NCBI GenBank assembly: GCA_002387565.1
Contig: DGJT01000011.1
Span: 1-29,809, forward strand
Reading direction: 5' to 3'
Length of the DNA: 29,809 nucleotides
Source of the DNA: Akkermansiaceae bacterium UBA4589
Lineage (GTDB): Bacteria; Verrucomicrobiota; Verrucomicrobiia; Verrucomicrobiales; Akkermansiaceae
The notes beneath the pieces were generated by a model that did not search any database, had not been told where the DNA came from, and saw only the letters and a list, made by a program, of their open reading frames with translations. Shown one piece after another: positions 17,730 to 25,974 of the stretch. The first letter of the stretch is position 1, and each line of letters begins with the position of its first letter. The translations under genes and the position numbers were made by a program.

Positions 17730-17744
17730 AAACCAAGTGCGTGG

Positions 17745-17774
17745 ACTATACCTATATTATGGAAATTGGGTCAA
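17745..17774 (-). promoter_or_regulatory. Probable sigma-70-type promoter for tRNA-Arg
   Basis: On the minus strand, TTGACC (complement of 17769-17774) and TATAGT (complement of 17745-17750) are 18 bp apart, each matching the consensus at five of six bases. Transcription would begin about 8 bp before the mature tRNA 5' end. No better promoter is seen in the 51 bp between the tRNA and fbaA, so it may drive both. Confidence 0.6.
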
Positions 17775-17899
17775 TCTTTTTATGTTAATTTATCGTTTAT
17801 CAAACAGTCTAATTATAAAAATAGCAGGGTTGCTAAAAAAGAGTTTAATAAATTCTCTTATAAGTCTGTTTTTCAATATATTTATAAAGTCTAACAATA

Positions 17900-17943
17900 A
17901 ATGTAATGCAACATTAAATATTTATTTAATGTTGCATTACATT
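17900..17943. repeat. 20-bp perfect inverted repeat
   Basis: The left arm 17900-17919 and the right arm 17924-17943 are exact complements around a 4-nt centre (ATTT). The arms contain TAATGCAACATTAAAT and are AT-rich. No T run follows on either strand, so it is not a standard terminator. It could be a hairpin in the 3' region of the small membrane-protein gene to its right, a binding site for a dimeric protein, or a remnant of a small mobile repeat. Confidence 0.8.
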
Positions 17944-18030
17944 GGGGTTATTTAATTCTTAGCCTTATTGTATATTAAAGCACTTCAAACACTCGATTAC
18001 ATTGGGAATTTTAAATTAGACCTTTATACT

Positions 18031-18051
18031 GCCTTATTTTTTAAATAAGGC
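18031..18051. terminator. Weak hairpin, possible terminator
   Basis: GCCTTATTT at 18031-18039 pairs with 18043-18051 around a 3-nt loop. It lies 17 bp beyond the stop codon of the minus-strand gene at 18069-18470, where a terminator is expected, but the sequence after it on that strand lacks a real T run. It could act with a helper factor or only protect the 3' end. Confidence 0.35.
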
Positions 18052-18068
18052 TTTAAATTAGCTGTGGC

Positions 18069-18470
18069 CTAATTATCTATAGCTACGGCTCGACCATCTT
18101 GATAAACGACCACCTTAATATTTTGTTTTTTAAGTTCACTCACTAGTAAAGCTTTGTTTGCAGAGAACTCTTGTTGTGGTCGTGTATATTGCCAAGTACT
18201 AATATCTATCTTTGTATTTTTGCTTTTATTCAAATTAATTTTTTCAATATCTTCATTAAACACAGTCAAGGTTAATGGAAAAATCTTATTTTCATTTTCA
18301 TATGTCATTAATAAATATTTCAATTGTTTGCCATTATCAATTCTAGTTGTAAGCTCCTGATGCTTATAAAACTTTAATACATAGGGAGAAATCATGAAGC
18401 CAATGAAACAGATGAAACTTGAAATTGCGATCACGCTTACTTTAAGTGCTTTTTTCATAGGTTTATTCAT
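18069..18470 (-). CDS. Small membrane-anchored protein, pseudopilin-like, function unknown
   Basis: I cannot assign a family with certainty. The 133-residue protein has one N-terminal membrane helix (about residues 9-30, after MNKPMKKALK) and a 100-residue outer domain. The stretch KQLKYLLMTYENENKIFPL resembles the start of the soluble part of type II secretion-type pseudopilins, and the C-terminal VVYQDGRAVAI resembles the DG motif at the end of many such proteins in Planctomycetes and Verrucomicrobia. A canonical prepilin peptidase site is not evident. The frame opens at a TTG at 18509, but the ATG at 18470 (or 18458) gives a better N-terminus. It is AT-rich and divergent from rpoN. Confidence 0.6.
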   Translation of the reverse strand: MNKPMKKALKVSVIAISSFICFIGFMISPYVLKFYKHQELTTRIDNGKQLKYLLMTYENENKIFPLTLTVFNEDIEKINLNKSKNTKIDISTWQYTRPQQEFSANKALLVSELKKQNIKVVVYQDGRAVAIDN

Positions 18471-18528
18471 ATCAAACACTATTTCAGCGAGGTACCAAAA
18501 GGATAACAAGTTAATTTTAACAAAGCAG

Positions 18529-18557
18529 ATGACATTACTCGCTGTTTATTTTATAGT
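18529..18557 (+). promoter_or_regulatory. Candidate promoter for rpoN
   Basis: ATGACA at 18529-18534 and TATAGT at 18552-18557 are separated by 17 bp, each five of six to the sigma-70 consensus. Transcription would start near 18564, only about five bases before the rpoN ATG, so the message would be almost leaderless. Confidence 0.4.
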
Positions 18558-18568
18558 GTTTTTCCCAT

Positions 18569-20044
18569 ATGATGAATATTGATTTAAGCCTTAAGCAAGA
18601 AACCAACCTGTCGCCACAGATGCAGCAGTTTTTTGCTATTTTGCAGGCCAATAATCAAGAATTAGGTCAGCTCATTGCTCAAGAGATTACTGTCAATCCT
18701 GTGCTTGAGTATCAAGCAGATAAAGCTGATACATCAACCAATACAGATGATTTTAATACTGATATTGATGGCGATGATTGGGGTGATAATGAATCAAAAT
18801 TTGATACTTCTGAAGACAATTCGTTTTTAGACTGGGGCGATGTCGATGGTGAGTCTCGTGAGCAAGAAATTACTCGCCCTTCTAGCTCAAATGCTGAGCA
18901 AAGTTTTAATGACTCCTCTTTTGACTTTGCCTATAGCTCAATCTCTGCGAATCCATCTCTACAAGAGCATTTAACGCAGCAGGTTAAAACGCTTAATTTG
19001 GAGCCTGAACTCGTCGAGAATTGTAGCTACCTTATTGGTTGTCTTGATGATCGTGGTTATTTTGATGAAGATGCTGATTCTTTAGCTAAAAACATCACTC
19101 ATAAAACACTTTTTGAGCCAGCTTTGGCTATTATTAGAAATCTAGATCCTGTAGGTGTTGGGGCTTTTGATTTGCAAAGTTGTCTTATTATTCAATTAGA
19201 AACATTGATTAGTACAACGGACAGTTTAACTGATAAGTCCGCTATTCAATTAGCTTATAAAATAGTCAAAAACGAGTTTGATAAGCTCTCTAAGCATCAA
19301 TATGCAGCCTTGAGCCAAGCTATAGGCGCTAGTGAATCAGATTTAGAAGCGAGCTTAGCTCTGATTCGCACATTAAATCCCGCCCCTGGATTAGTTTATG
19401 AATCAAATAGCTCAACAGAGTTCTTGGTGCCTGATATTCATTTAAAATGGCAAGAAGATGGTGGATATAAATTAGAGCTAGATCAGGATTTGATATCACA
19501 ATTGACGATAAATCAGCAGTATAAGCAATTAGCGCTGAGCCCTCATGAGTCCGCTGAATCTATTAAGTTTCTCAAAAGCCAGGTGCAAAATGCCAAATTT
19601 TGGATGTATGCTATCAATCAGCGCCAACAAACACTACTAACTATTGCGCAAGTCATAGTTGAGACGCAGTTACACTATTTAAAAGGCATTGGCCCTTTAG
19701 TTCCTTTGAGTATGCAAGATATCGCTTCCCAACTAGATATTCATCAAACGACTGTTTCTAGGAGTCTCGTTGCTAAGAGCCTTAAAACTGCTGATCATAT
19801 ATATCCGCTTAAATCTTTACTATCTAAGGCTTATCAGCTTAAAAGCGGTGAGCATATACCCTTAGACACTATTTTAGTTAAAATTAAACAGTTAATTAGT
19901 AAGGAAAGCCCCCTTTCTCCTGTTTCTGACAAAAAAATAGCTGAATTACTCAGCCAACTAGGTTATGACATCCCCGTAAGAACAGTGAGCCATTATAGAG
20001 AAAAACTTGGATACTTACCTGCTCATTTAAGAACCACTCGCTAA
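18569..20044 (+). CDS. rpoN: RNA polymerase sigma-54 factor
   Basis: Sigma-54 recognises -24/-12 promoters and needs an AAA+ activator to open them. The 491-residue protein shows region I (SLKQETNLSPQMQQ, residues 7-20), an acidic region II linker (about 51-100, rich in Asp), the core-binding domain with NLDPVGVGAFDLQSCL and LNPAPGL, the helix-turn-helix with MQDIASQLDIHQTTVSRSL (382-400) and a C-terminal RpoN box. The box reads VRTVSHYRE (470-478), departing from the usual RRTVAKYRE at several positions. Two ATGs are adjacent (18569, 18572); either may be used. A membrane protein gene follows after 2 bp. No activator gene lies in the window. Confidence 0.95.
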   Translation: MMNIDLSLKQETNLSPQMQQFFAILQANNQELGQLIAQEITVNPVLEYQADKADTSTNTDDFNTDIDGDDWGDNESKFDTSEDNSFLDWGDVDGESREQEITRPSSSNAEQSFNDSSFDFAYSSISANPSLQEHLTQQVKTLNLEPELVENCSYLIGCLDDRGYFDEDADSLAKNITHKTLFEPALAIIRNLDPVGVGAFDLQSCLIIQLETLISTTDSLTDKSAIQLAYKIVKNEFDKLSKHQYAALSQAIGASESDLEASLALIRTLNPAPGLVYESNSSTEFLVPDIHLKWQEDGGYKLELDQDLISQLTINQQYKQLALSPHESAESIKFLKSQVQNAKFWMYAINQRQQTLLTIAQVIVETQLHYLKGIGPLVPLSMQDIASQLDIHQTTVSRSLVAKSLKTADHIYPLKSLLSKAYQLKSGEHIPLDTILVKIKQLISKESPLSPVSDKKIAELLSQLGYDIPVRTVSHYREKLGYLPAHLRTTR

Positions 20045-20046
20045 AT

Positions 20047-20790
20047 ATGTTAACTCTAATTTTAAAACATAAATATTACATAGCGGTTGTACTTAATATC
20101 TCTATGATATGCATCGCTTGGATTAATTGGCATGGAGTCTCTCAAATCTTTGAAACCCCAGAAAACATTAAATCCTACACCTGGTTAAAAGCCGTTAATC
20201 AAGAGCCTAAACTCATAACCTTTAAACAATCAGCGTTACCTAAGGGCGAAATATTAAGAGCTGAACAGCTTTATTCTATTTCACAAAATTTAATAAATGA
20301 TCCCGAGCAACTGCAAGCTATTAACACCTACTTAAAACATCATTATTTAACCAACTACCAAACTCTAAACTCAGTGAATTATCTCGCGGGTAACTACCGC
20401 GTTACAGCGATTAGGGAACTCAATCAAGATGATTGGATAACCCAAGGGTTAGCCATAGATTTACAGGCCATTGAGCTCATTCACGAACAATTGACTTCTA
20501 ATTGGGTTAATTATCCATTACAAGCCACTTTACTACTGCCTTTTACAAAACCTGCTGAAATTCAATTAGAGGCAGGCTCAGATATAGCACTCAGAGCCTC
20601 TCAAGCTATTAGCTTAGTCCATTTCAGCCTACCAAAACAAGATTCTAGTACTACAGAATCCATTAACAACTTTACCCCTAAAGTTATTGCAATACCAATA
20701 GCTCAACATCTAAATTTCACTGGGCAAACCAAGCTTATATCTGTAACACCCGCCAAGGAACTCAATATACAAGCGTTCAGCGCCAACTAA
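20047..20790 (+). CDS. Membrane-anchored protein with a SAF/CpaB-like pattern
   Basis: A 247-residue protein with one N-terminal membrane helix (about residues 9-28). The following part has SALPKGEILRAEQL (about 62-75) and, about 40 residues on, NYRVTAIRELNQDDWIT. This paired pattern (residue, G, hydrophobic, A, x, x, L then RVTAIRxL) is what SAF domains of CpaB/RcpC pilus-assembly proteins look like. The identification is tentative because the match is by eye and the length is short for CpaB. The gene is 2 bp after rpoN and 11 bp before an ABC-F gene, so it is surely in that operon. It may be an envelope component under the same control. Confidence 0.6.
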   Translation: MLTLILKHKYYIAVVLNISMICIAWINWHGVSQIFETPENIKSYTWLKAVNQEPKLITFKQSALPKGEILRAEQLYSISQNLINDPEQLQAINTYLKHHYLTNYQTLNSVNYLAGNYRVTAIRELNQDDWITQGLAIDLQAIELIHEQLTSNWVNYPLQATLLLPFTKPAEIQLEAGSDIALRASQAISLVHFSLPKQDSSTTESINNFTPKVIAIPIAQHLNFTGQTKLISVTPAKELNIQAFSAN

Positions 20791-20801
20791 TCCTCTCCCC
20801 T

Positions 20802-22763
20802 ATGATTTCCATATCTAATTTAAGCATTCAATACGGTGAGCGATTTCTTTTTAAAGATGTCGCCTTTGCCTTGCCTCCTAAACAAAAAATGGCCTTAGCG
20901 GGTAAAAATGGAGCAGGTAAATCTACTTTAATGAAGTGCTTAGCCGGCGTTGAAGAGCCGAAAACTGGCAAGATTGAATCTCCTCAAGGGTTTAAAACTT
21001 GTTACCTCCCTCAAGAAGGGATTCACCGCTCTGGAATTACGGTCTATGACGAAGTCCTCAGTGGGTTTGCCCAAGAAGTGGCTACACAAAAAGAAATCGA
21101 TAAATTAAGCGAGGAACTCCAACATTTAGATAAAAGCTCGGAGCAATATTTAGAGCATCTACAGCTTATTGGTGAATTAGAACTCGATCAAAACACTCAG
21201 AATCTCCACCAAATTAAACCTAAAATAGAATCGATTCTCTTTGGCTTAGGCTTTAGTAAAGCAGATTTATCCAAAGATTGTTCTGAATTTTCAGGGGGCT
21301 GGCAAATGCGTATAGCCTTGGCCAAAATTTTAGTACTCGAACCAGATTTACTCCTGCTCGATGAACCAACTAACCACTTAGACATTGATACTCAATATTG
21401 GTTAGAAAATTATTTAAAAGAATTCAAAGGAGCATTACTTCTTATTTCGCACGATCAAGGTTTATTGGACACCTTATGCACCAAGACCTTGGCTTTGCAT
21501 CACGGGCGAGCTGAAATCTATCACGGTAACTACAGTTTTTATCTAAAAGCTTACGTAGAACGCAAAGAGATTCTTAAAAAGCAAGCAGCAGCTCAACAAA
21601 GAGAAATAGAGAAAATCCAACAGTTTATTGATAGATTTAGATCCAAAGCAACTAAAGCTGCTCAAGTCCAAAGTCGTATCAAACAACTGGAAAAAATAGA
21701 AATTATAGAAATTGAAGATGATGAAAGTTATATGCAATTTCATTTTGCCAAGCCCCCTTCTTGTTCTCATCATTTATTAAAAATGCACAAAGGCTATAAA
21801 GCTTACGGGGAGAAAAAGATTTTAGAAGATTTTGATTTTGAGTTAACCTTTGGTGAGCATATAGCCTTAGTTGGAGCCAATGGCGCAGGTAAATCAACTT
21901 TTTGTCGACTAGTTTCTCAACAAGAATCTCTAGACCAAGGCGATTTAGAAGTGAGCGCCAAAGTAGCTATAGCTTACTTTTCTCAAAATCACGTAGATGA
22001 ACTGGATCCTAATTTAACTGTCTTAGAAACTGTAGAATCAAGCGCTGCAGCAGAACAACGCCCTCTTGCTCGTAGTTACTTGGGCTGCTTTCTGTTCCAA
22101 GGAGATGACGTTTTTAAGAAAATTGGCGTACTTTCGGGTGGTGAGCGTTCACGTGTAGCTCTGGTTAAAATGCTTATGCAGCCAGCTAATTTACTAGTTT
22201 TGGATGAACCCACTAACCATTTAGATATTATTTCCCAGCAAATTTTGCAACAAGCCCTACAAGAATACCAAGGCAGTATTATTATTGTTTCTCATAATAG
22301 AGACTTTTTAGACCCTATTGTGAGTAAAACTATTGAATTTAGAGCTCATGAATCACCACGTATTTTTCATGGTAATTTAACCTACTATTTAGATAAGCGC
22401 CAACAAGAACAATCTCTAGCAACTACTACACAGAAAACAGCTGTAGCAACAGCTAAGCCAACAACCTTAGTCAACCAATCGGCAACAGTGAACCCTACTA
22501 CCGGCAAAAAACTCTCTCCTAAAGAGTTGCGCAAACTCAGAGCCGAGGCTCGAGCCAAGGAAAAGAGCAGCAAACTTACTATAGAAGTAGTTGAGTCCAA
22601 TATCTTAGAGCTAGAAAATACAGAAAAAGAGCTGAATGAAAAACTAGCGTCCTCTGATTTACATAAAGATACACAGCAATTACAATTAATCTTGAAACAG
22701 CATGCTGATGTAAAACAAAAACTAACAGCGGCCTACACTCAATGGGATAAACTCTCTGTATAA
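20802..22763 (+). CDS. ABC-F family ATPase
   Basis: A 653-residue soluble protein with two ATP-binding cassettes and no membrane segments. Walker A motifs are GKNGAGKST (residues 34-42) and GANGAGKST in the second half. Signature motifs are FSGGWQMR and LSGGERSR, and Walker B motifs are LLLLDEPTNHLD and LLVLDEPTNHLD. A basic coiled-coil linker (RKEILKKQAAAQQREIEK) lies between the cassettes. The C-terminal part (about 570-650) is a second charged coiled coil, as in Uup/YheS-type members. ABC-F proteins act on the ribosome to ease stalled translation. The drug-resistance role of some members cannot be assumed here. It ends ahead of a bidirectional terminator. Confidence 0.93.
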   Translation: MISISNLSIQYGERFLFKDVAFALPPKQKMALAGKNGAGKSTLMKCLAGVEEPKTGKIESPQGFKTCYLPQEGIHRSGITVYDEVLSGFAQEVATQKEIDKLSEELQHLDKSSEQYLEHLQLIGELELDQNTQNLHQIKPKIESILFGLGFSKADLSKDCSEFSGGWQMRIALAKILVLEPDLLLLDEPTNHLDIDTQYWLENYLKEFKGALLLISHDQGLLDTLCTKTLALHHGRAEIYHGNYSFYLKAYVERKEILKKQAAAQQREIEKIQQFIDRFRSKATKAAQVQSRIKQLEKIEIIEIEDDESYMQFHFAKPPSCSHHLLKMHKGYKAYGEKKILEDFDFELTFGEHIALVGANGAGKSTFCRLVSQQESLDQGDLEVSAKVAIAYFSQNHVDELDPNLTVLETVESSAAAEQRPLARSYLGCFLFQGDDVFKKIGVLSGGERSRVALVKMLMQPANLLVLDEPTNHLDIISQQILQQALQEYQGSIIIVSHNRDFLDPIVSKTIEFRAHESPRIFHGNLTYYLDKRQQEQSLATTTQKTAVATAKPTTLVNQSATVNPTTGKKLSPKELRKLRAEARAKEKSSKLTIEVVESNILELENTEKELNEKLASSDLHKDTQQLQLILKQHADVKQKLTAAYTQWDKLSV

Positions 22764-22791
22764 ATTTGTATTTTCATTTGTATTAAAATAA

Positions 22792-22826
22792 AAAAAAGCT
22801 GCTCACGCTTAATGAGCAGCTTTTTT
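22792..22826. terminator. Strong bidirectional rho-independent terminator
   Basis: A 14-bp perfect stem, AAAAAAGCTGCTCA at 22792-22805 pairing with 22813-22826, around a 7-nt loop. It has T runs on both strands and lies between the convergent ABC-F gene and the DUF2059 gene, so it should end transcription from both sides. Confidence 0.92.
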
Positions 22827-22849
22827 GCTTAATAAGTATTCTATGAAAA

Positions 22850-23320
22850 TTATTCAGAAGCCAATATGGTAAATGTTTCTTCAAGCTCCTGCTTAATTTG
22901 AGCAATATACTGATCCACTTCTTTATTAACAATTGATTGATTAATATCTATAAATTCGGTCAGTTTAGCTGGAGCTGCACTAGTTTCTGGAGCTAAATAA
23001 TAAGTAGACAATTGATTAAGCTCTTCGAGAGTGAAAGCTTTTGCATAAGCTCTTGCAAATTGCCTTTTCCATTTTATGGTTTTCATTTGCTCAACACTTT
23101 GAGCAATTGTTTTTTCAATATTTTTTTGATTTATATAAACTTCTGCCGGGGTAAGTCTACTATCAGCAAGATTTGTATTAAGGTTAGGAACTTTTATATT
23201 TTCCATAACCTTAGCATTTTCTACTAAAAGTAGAGCAGATTTTATTTTAGGCTCTCGATCTCCAGCCAATGATATATTAATACAAAAAGCACTAATTAAA
23301 ATAAGAATTAATCTATACAT
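22850..23320 (-). CDS. Exported DUF2059-like protein
   Basis: A 156-residue protein with a signal peptide (residues 1-19, probable cleavage after ISLA). The mature part is helical; the segment from about 88 to 112, with FARAYAKAFTLEELNQLSTYY, is the core pattern of DUF2059, where a conserved EELxxLxxYY/F follows an FxxxYxxxFT stretch. The role of the family is unknown, and it is usually a periplasmic protein in Gram-negatives. Genes on both sides point the same way or away, so it is probably single. A TATAAT sequence (complement of 23350-23355) lies about 30 bp upstream of the ATG and may be its -10 element, but no good -35 is seen. The gene is AT-rich compared with glpX. Confidence 0.8.
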   Translation of the reverse strand: MYRLILILISAFCINISLAGDREPKIKSALLLVENAKVMENIKVPNLNTNLADSRLTPAEVYINQKNIEKTIAQSVEQMKTIKWKRQFARAYAKAFTLEELNQLSTYYLAPETSAAPAKLTEFIDINQSIVNKEVDQYIAQIKQELEETFTILASE

Positions 23321-23403
23321 ATTTTATAAAATATATATGTAGAAATATCATTATACAAGTTCTAAATTTGTATGAACTCTGTTTTTTTTTGAGTTAATTA
23401 AAA

Positions 23404-24495
23404 CTAATTAATAACTGTTTTTACTGTGTTTTTACTATAATCCCAGAAGTTGACTTCTGCATTTTGAGTTCTAAACCTTAAGGTTTTCTTATCTAGATTG
23501 TGATGAGTTTCTATGTGACGAACCGTGCCAAAATTAACTCGCATCAGCACTGATGAAGTAACGGCTGTTCTATCCTTGATAATGACGCCTTTTAGCAGAG
23601 AGCTATCCAAAATACCTGTCGCTGTAAATAAAATATTTTTGCCTCTAGCTAGATCACGAGATAAAAACACTTGGTCTATTCTATCTTCCCAACCTTCATC
23701 AATGAGGAATTTTCTCTCATCTTCATCAATAACCCAAATTTTAGCTTGTAAACCACCACCTAAACAGCGCATACCCGCTGCAGAGAGCACACATTCTGGG
23801 CTACCTCCAATTCCCATATATAAATCAACACCTGAATCAGGCAATGCAGGTGCAAGAGCAGCTGTAATGTCACCATCGGTAATCATGCGTAAGCTGGCAC
23901 CTAGATTTCTAATAGCGTCAATAATGTATTGATTTCTAGGGCGATCAATTACCATGACTAACATATCTGTGACATTTTTATCTAAAATTTTAGCCACAAG
24001 TTTAATCGTATCTTCTGGGTCAGCATCAACACTTAGTGGTAAACTAGGGTCTTTGACAAACGCATCACGGACTTTTTGACCGTAAGCTAGTTTATTCATA
24101 TAGAAAGCAGGAACATCTAATAAAGCTGGCTCTGTATCGCCTTCTGCACGTAGTGCTGCTGCTATACAACTAATCGCATTAGGCAAACCTTTGCCTACGT
24201 TTGATGTACCATCAACAGGATCTAACGCAATATCGAACTTAGGGTAACCATCCCCCTGCATACCAACTTTTTCTCCTTTGAATAAACCTGGGGCGTTATC
24301 TTTAATACCTTCACCAATAGCTATTTCACCATCAATAGGCATCAAGTCAAACATACCTCTAATTGCGTCACAGGCCGCATCATCCGCTAATTCTTTTTCA
24401 CCACGCCCAATCCAAGGAAAGGCAGCAAGAGATGCCGCTTCTGTAGTTCTAACAAAGTCAAAGCCTATACTTCTTTCAAAATCTTGATTTAACAT
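23404..24495 (-). CDS. glpX: Class II fructose-1,6-bisphosphatase
   Basis: The enzyme removes the 1-phosphate of fructose 1,6-bisphosphate, the irreversible step of gluconeogenesis. The 363-residue sequence has the lithium-sensitive metal-site motifs: GEGIKDNAPGLFKGE (Glu62), FDIALDPVDGTSNVG (Asp88, Asp92, Asp95) and the GGSPECVLSAAGMRCLGG substrate loop. It is about 27 residues longer than E. coli GlpX, mostly at the C-terminus. The ATG (complement of 24493-24495) leaves a normal N-terminus (QDFERSIGFDFVRTTEAAS). The gene is divergent from the ClpP-like protease gene with 148 bp between, where no clear promoter could be identified. Confidence 0.96.
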   Translation of the reverse strand: MLNQDFERSIGFDFVRTTEAASLAAFPWIGRGEKELADDAACDAIRGMFDLMPIDGEIAIGEGIKDNAPGLFKGEKVGMQGDGYPKFDIALDPVDGTSNVGKGLPNAISCIAAALRAEGDTEPALLDVPAFYMNKLAYGQKVRDAFVKDPSLPLSVDADPEDTIKLVAKILDKNVTDMLVMVIDRPRNQYIIDAIRNLGASLRMITDGDITAALAPALPDSGVDLYMGIGGSPECVLSAAGMRCLGGGLQAKIWVIDEDERKFLIDEGWEDRIDQVFLSRDLARGKNILFTATGILDSSLLKGVIIKDRTAVTSSVLMRVNFGTVRHIETHHNLDKKTLRFRTQNAEVNFWDYSKNTVKTVIN

Positions 24496-24643
24496 GTCAA
24501 AAAGCTAGGGCAAAAAGACTAATTATGCAACCTTCTACTTCCAGTTTTTCATAATTCACAAAAGTGTTTAGTGATTTTTCATCTTTTCTTTCCTACTATT
24601 TACTTTTTAGAAAAAATCAGCTATTAACTACGTTAACCCTAGC

Positions 24644-25969
24644 ATGATGATGAGACCTATATACTTACTTTTAACTACCTTAGTTTTCCATGCTTTTGCA
24701 GAAACGGAGACAAAAAATCAAGCTGAAAACACTGATTCTCAAGATATAGCTAAAGTAACTGAAACTGTAACCTCTGACACTACAAACTCTGACACTGAAG
24801 TTGATCCTGCAATGACCCAAAAAGAAGTGCTAAAAAAAATGCAAGAAGCAGTACAAGCACTTAAGAGTCAAAACTCTATAAAGTCTGAACAATTTAAAGC
24901 ATCACTGAGAGACCAAGAGGAAACCATTGCTAAACTTAAACTTGAGCGTACACTACTCGAAGAGAAATTAAAATTAGAACAACTACAAATCCAAGCTGAA
25001 CATCAAAAAGAAATTCAATTACTCAAAAACGAAAAAGAGCTCAATGATATCAAACTCGCAAAAAGCCAAGCTGAAACAACGATTGCTTTAAATGAGGCTA
25101 AAATTGAAGATGTGACTTCTCAGAGTGACTTTAAAGCTATCCAAGCAGAGTTAGCCACTTTGAAAATGGAGCAAAAGCAACAGTATTTTGCTAAAACAAA
25201 AGCCACTTATTTAGATGACCCTCTCTTAGAAAATGGCACTCTAGTTATCTCAGATAGGCGTATCCCACTTAATGGTGTGATTAGTTATGAAACTGCTAAT
25301 TTCATCACAGAGCGTATTGCTTTCTTTAATAACCTTGATAGCAACAAACCTATTTTTATTGTTATTGATGCGTCACCAGGTGGCTCTGTTATGGCGGGCT
25401 TTAGGATACTTAAAGCTATGGAAGGCAGCAAAGCTCCTGTATACACTGTAGTTAAATCGTTTGCAGCCTCTATGGCAGCAGGTATTACGACCCTTGCTGA
25501 TAAATCTTATGCCTACCCTAACGCTATTATTTTACATCATCAAATCCTTACCTTCACTTATGGTAACTTAACTGACCAACGAGAATCTCTAGAGACACTC
25601 GAAGAATGGTGGAGAAGACTAGCTACACCTATAGCCAAGAAAATGGGCATTACCCTTGATAACTTTATTGAGCGTATGTATGCCGAGACTAAGTCTGGTG
25701 ACTGGGATGAATTTGCTGATGAAGCACAAAAACTCAAGTGGGTAGATTATATTGTAGACCATATTGAAGAAACATCTGTACTCGTTCACCCAGATCATCA
25801 AAACGAGTTAGCGATAGCTATCAACCCTGGTCAACCAACTCCTCAACGCAGACAGTATCAGTCAGTATTAGGATCCTATCCAGATCGCGGACCACGTGAA
25901 TTGCCACAACTCTTTCCTTACGATTGTTTCTACCTTCACAATCCAGATAATTACTACAAAGCTCAATAA
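24644..25969 (+). CDS. Exported ClpP-fold serine protease with coiled-coil N-terminus
   Basis: A 441-residue protein starting with a signal peptide (hydrophobic 5-18, cleavage after AFA near residue 19). A Ser/Thr/Asp-rich stretch follows (20-55), then a long charged coiled coil (about 58-185), then a ClpP/crotonase-type domain (about 190-380). That domain shows IDASPGGSVMAG (the ClpP glycine-rich strand), the nucleophile in FAASMAAG (Ser276), the histidine in IILHHQ (His299) and an aspartate in SGDWDEFADEA (Asp353), which aligns with the ClpP catalytic Asp. The triad thus looks intact. An exported ClpP fold cannot use cytosolic Clp ATPases, so it probably works without ATP, perhaps like signal peptide peptidase A. 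A Pro/Gln-rich tail with two Cys-free repeats ends it. Three ATGs in a row make the exact start uncertain. CbiX-like follows after 5 bp. Confidence 0.82.
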   Translation: MMMRPIYLLLTTLVFHAFAETETKNQAENTDSQDIAKVTETVTSDTTNSDTEVDPAMTQKEVLKKMQEAVQALKSQNSIKSEQFKASLRDQEETIAKLKLERTLLEEKLKLEQLQIQAEHQKEIQLLKNEKELNDIKLAKSQAETTIALNEAKIEDVTSQSDFKAIQAELATLKMEQKQQYFAKTKATYLDDPLLENGTLVISDRRIPLNGVISYETANFITERIAFFNNLDSNKPIFIVIDASPGGSVMAGFRILKAMEGSKAPVYTVVKSFAASMAAGITTLADKSYAYPNAIILHHQILTFTYGNLTDQRESLETLEEWWRRLATPIAKKMGITLDNFIERMYAETKSGDWDEFADEAQKLKWVDYIVDHIEETSVLVHPDHQNELAIAINPGQPTPQRRQYQSVLGSYPDRGPRELPQLFPYDCFYLHNPDNYYKAQ

Positions 25970-25974
25970 AACTT

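Larger units (their letters stand above)
17731..18068. other. AT-rich intergenic spacer, no gene seen
   Basis: This 338-bp stretch has no credible gene; the frames in it are AT-rich hydrophobic runs that cross the inverted repeat or the tRNA promoter. It holds the tRNA-Arg promoter, a 20-bp perfect inverted repeat, an 11-bp direct repeat (ATTACATTGGG at about 17937 and 17997), two copies of TTTAAATTAG and a small hairpin near its right end. Confidence 0.7.

Noticed and set aside
17602..17730. Integration site at tRNA-Arg
   Set aside because: No integrase gene and no repeat of the tRNA 3' end is seen; the AT-rich spacer is on the 5' side of the tRNA, not the usual integration side.
17737..17955. 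72-codon plus-strand frame from GTG
   Set aside because: It starts inside the tRNA promoter, runs through the inverted repeat and consists of AT-rich hydrophobic codons with no family look.
17955..17985. dif-like site (TTATTGTATATTAA) near the possible skew change
   Set aside because: Only the central bases resemble dif; the XerC and XerD arms do not match the consensus beyond a few positions.
20802..22763. ABC-F gene as an antibiotic resistance determinant
   Set aside because: The C-terminal coiled coil and overall build fit housekeeping Uup/YheS-type members; nothing in context suggests resistance.
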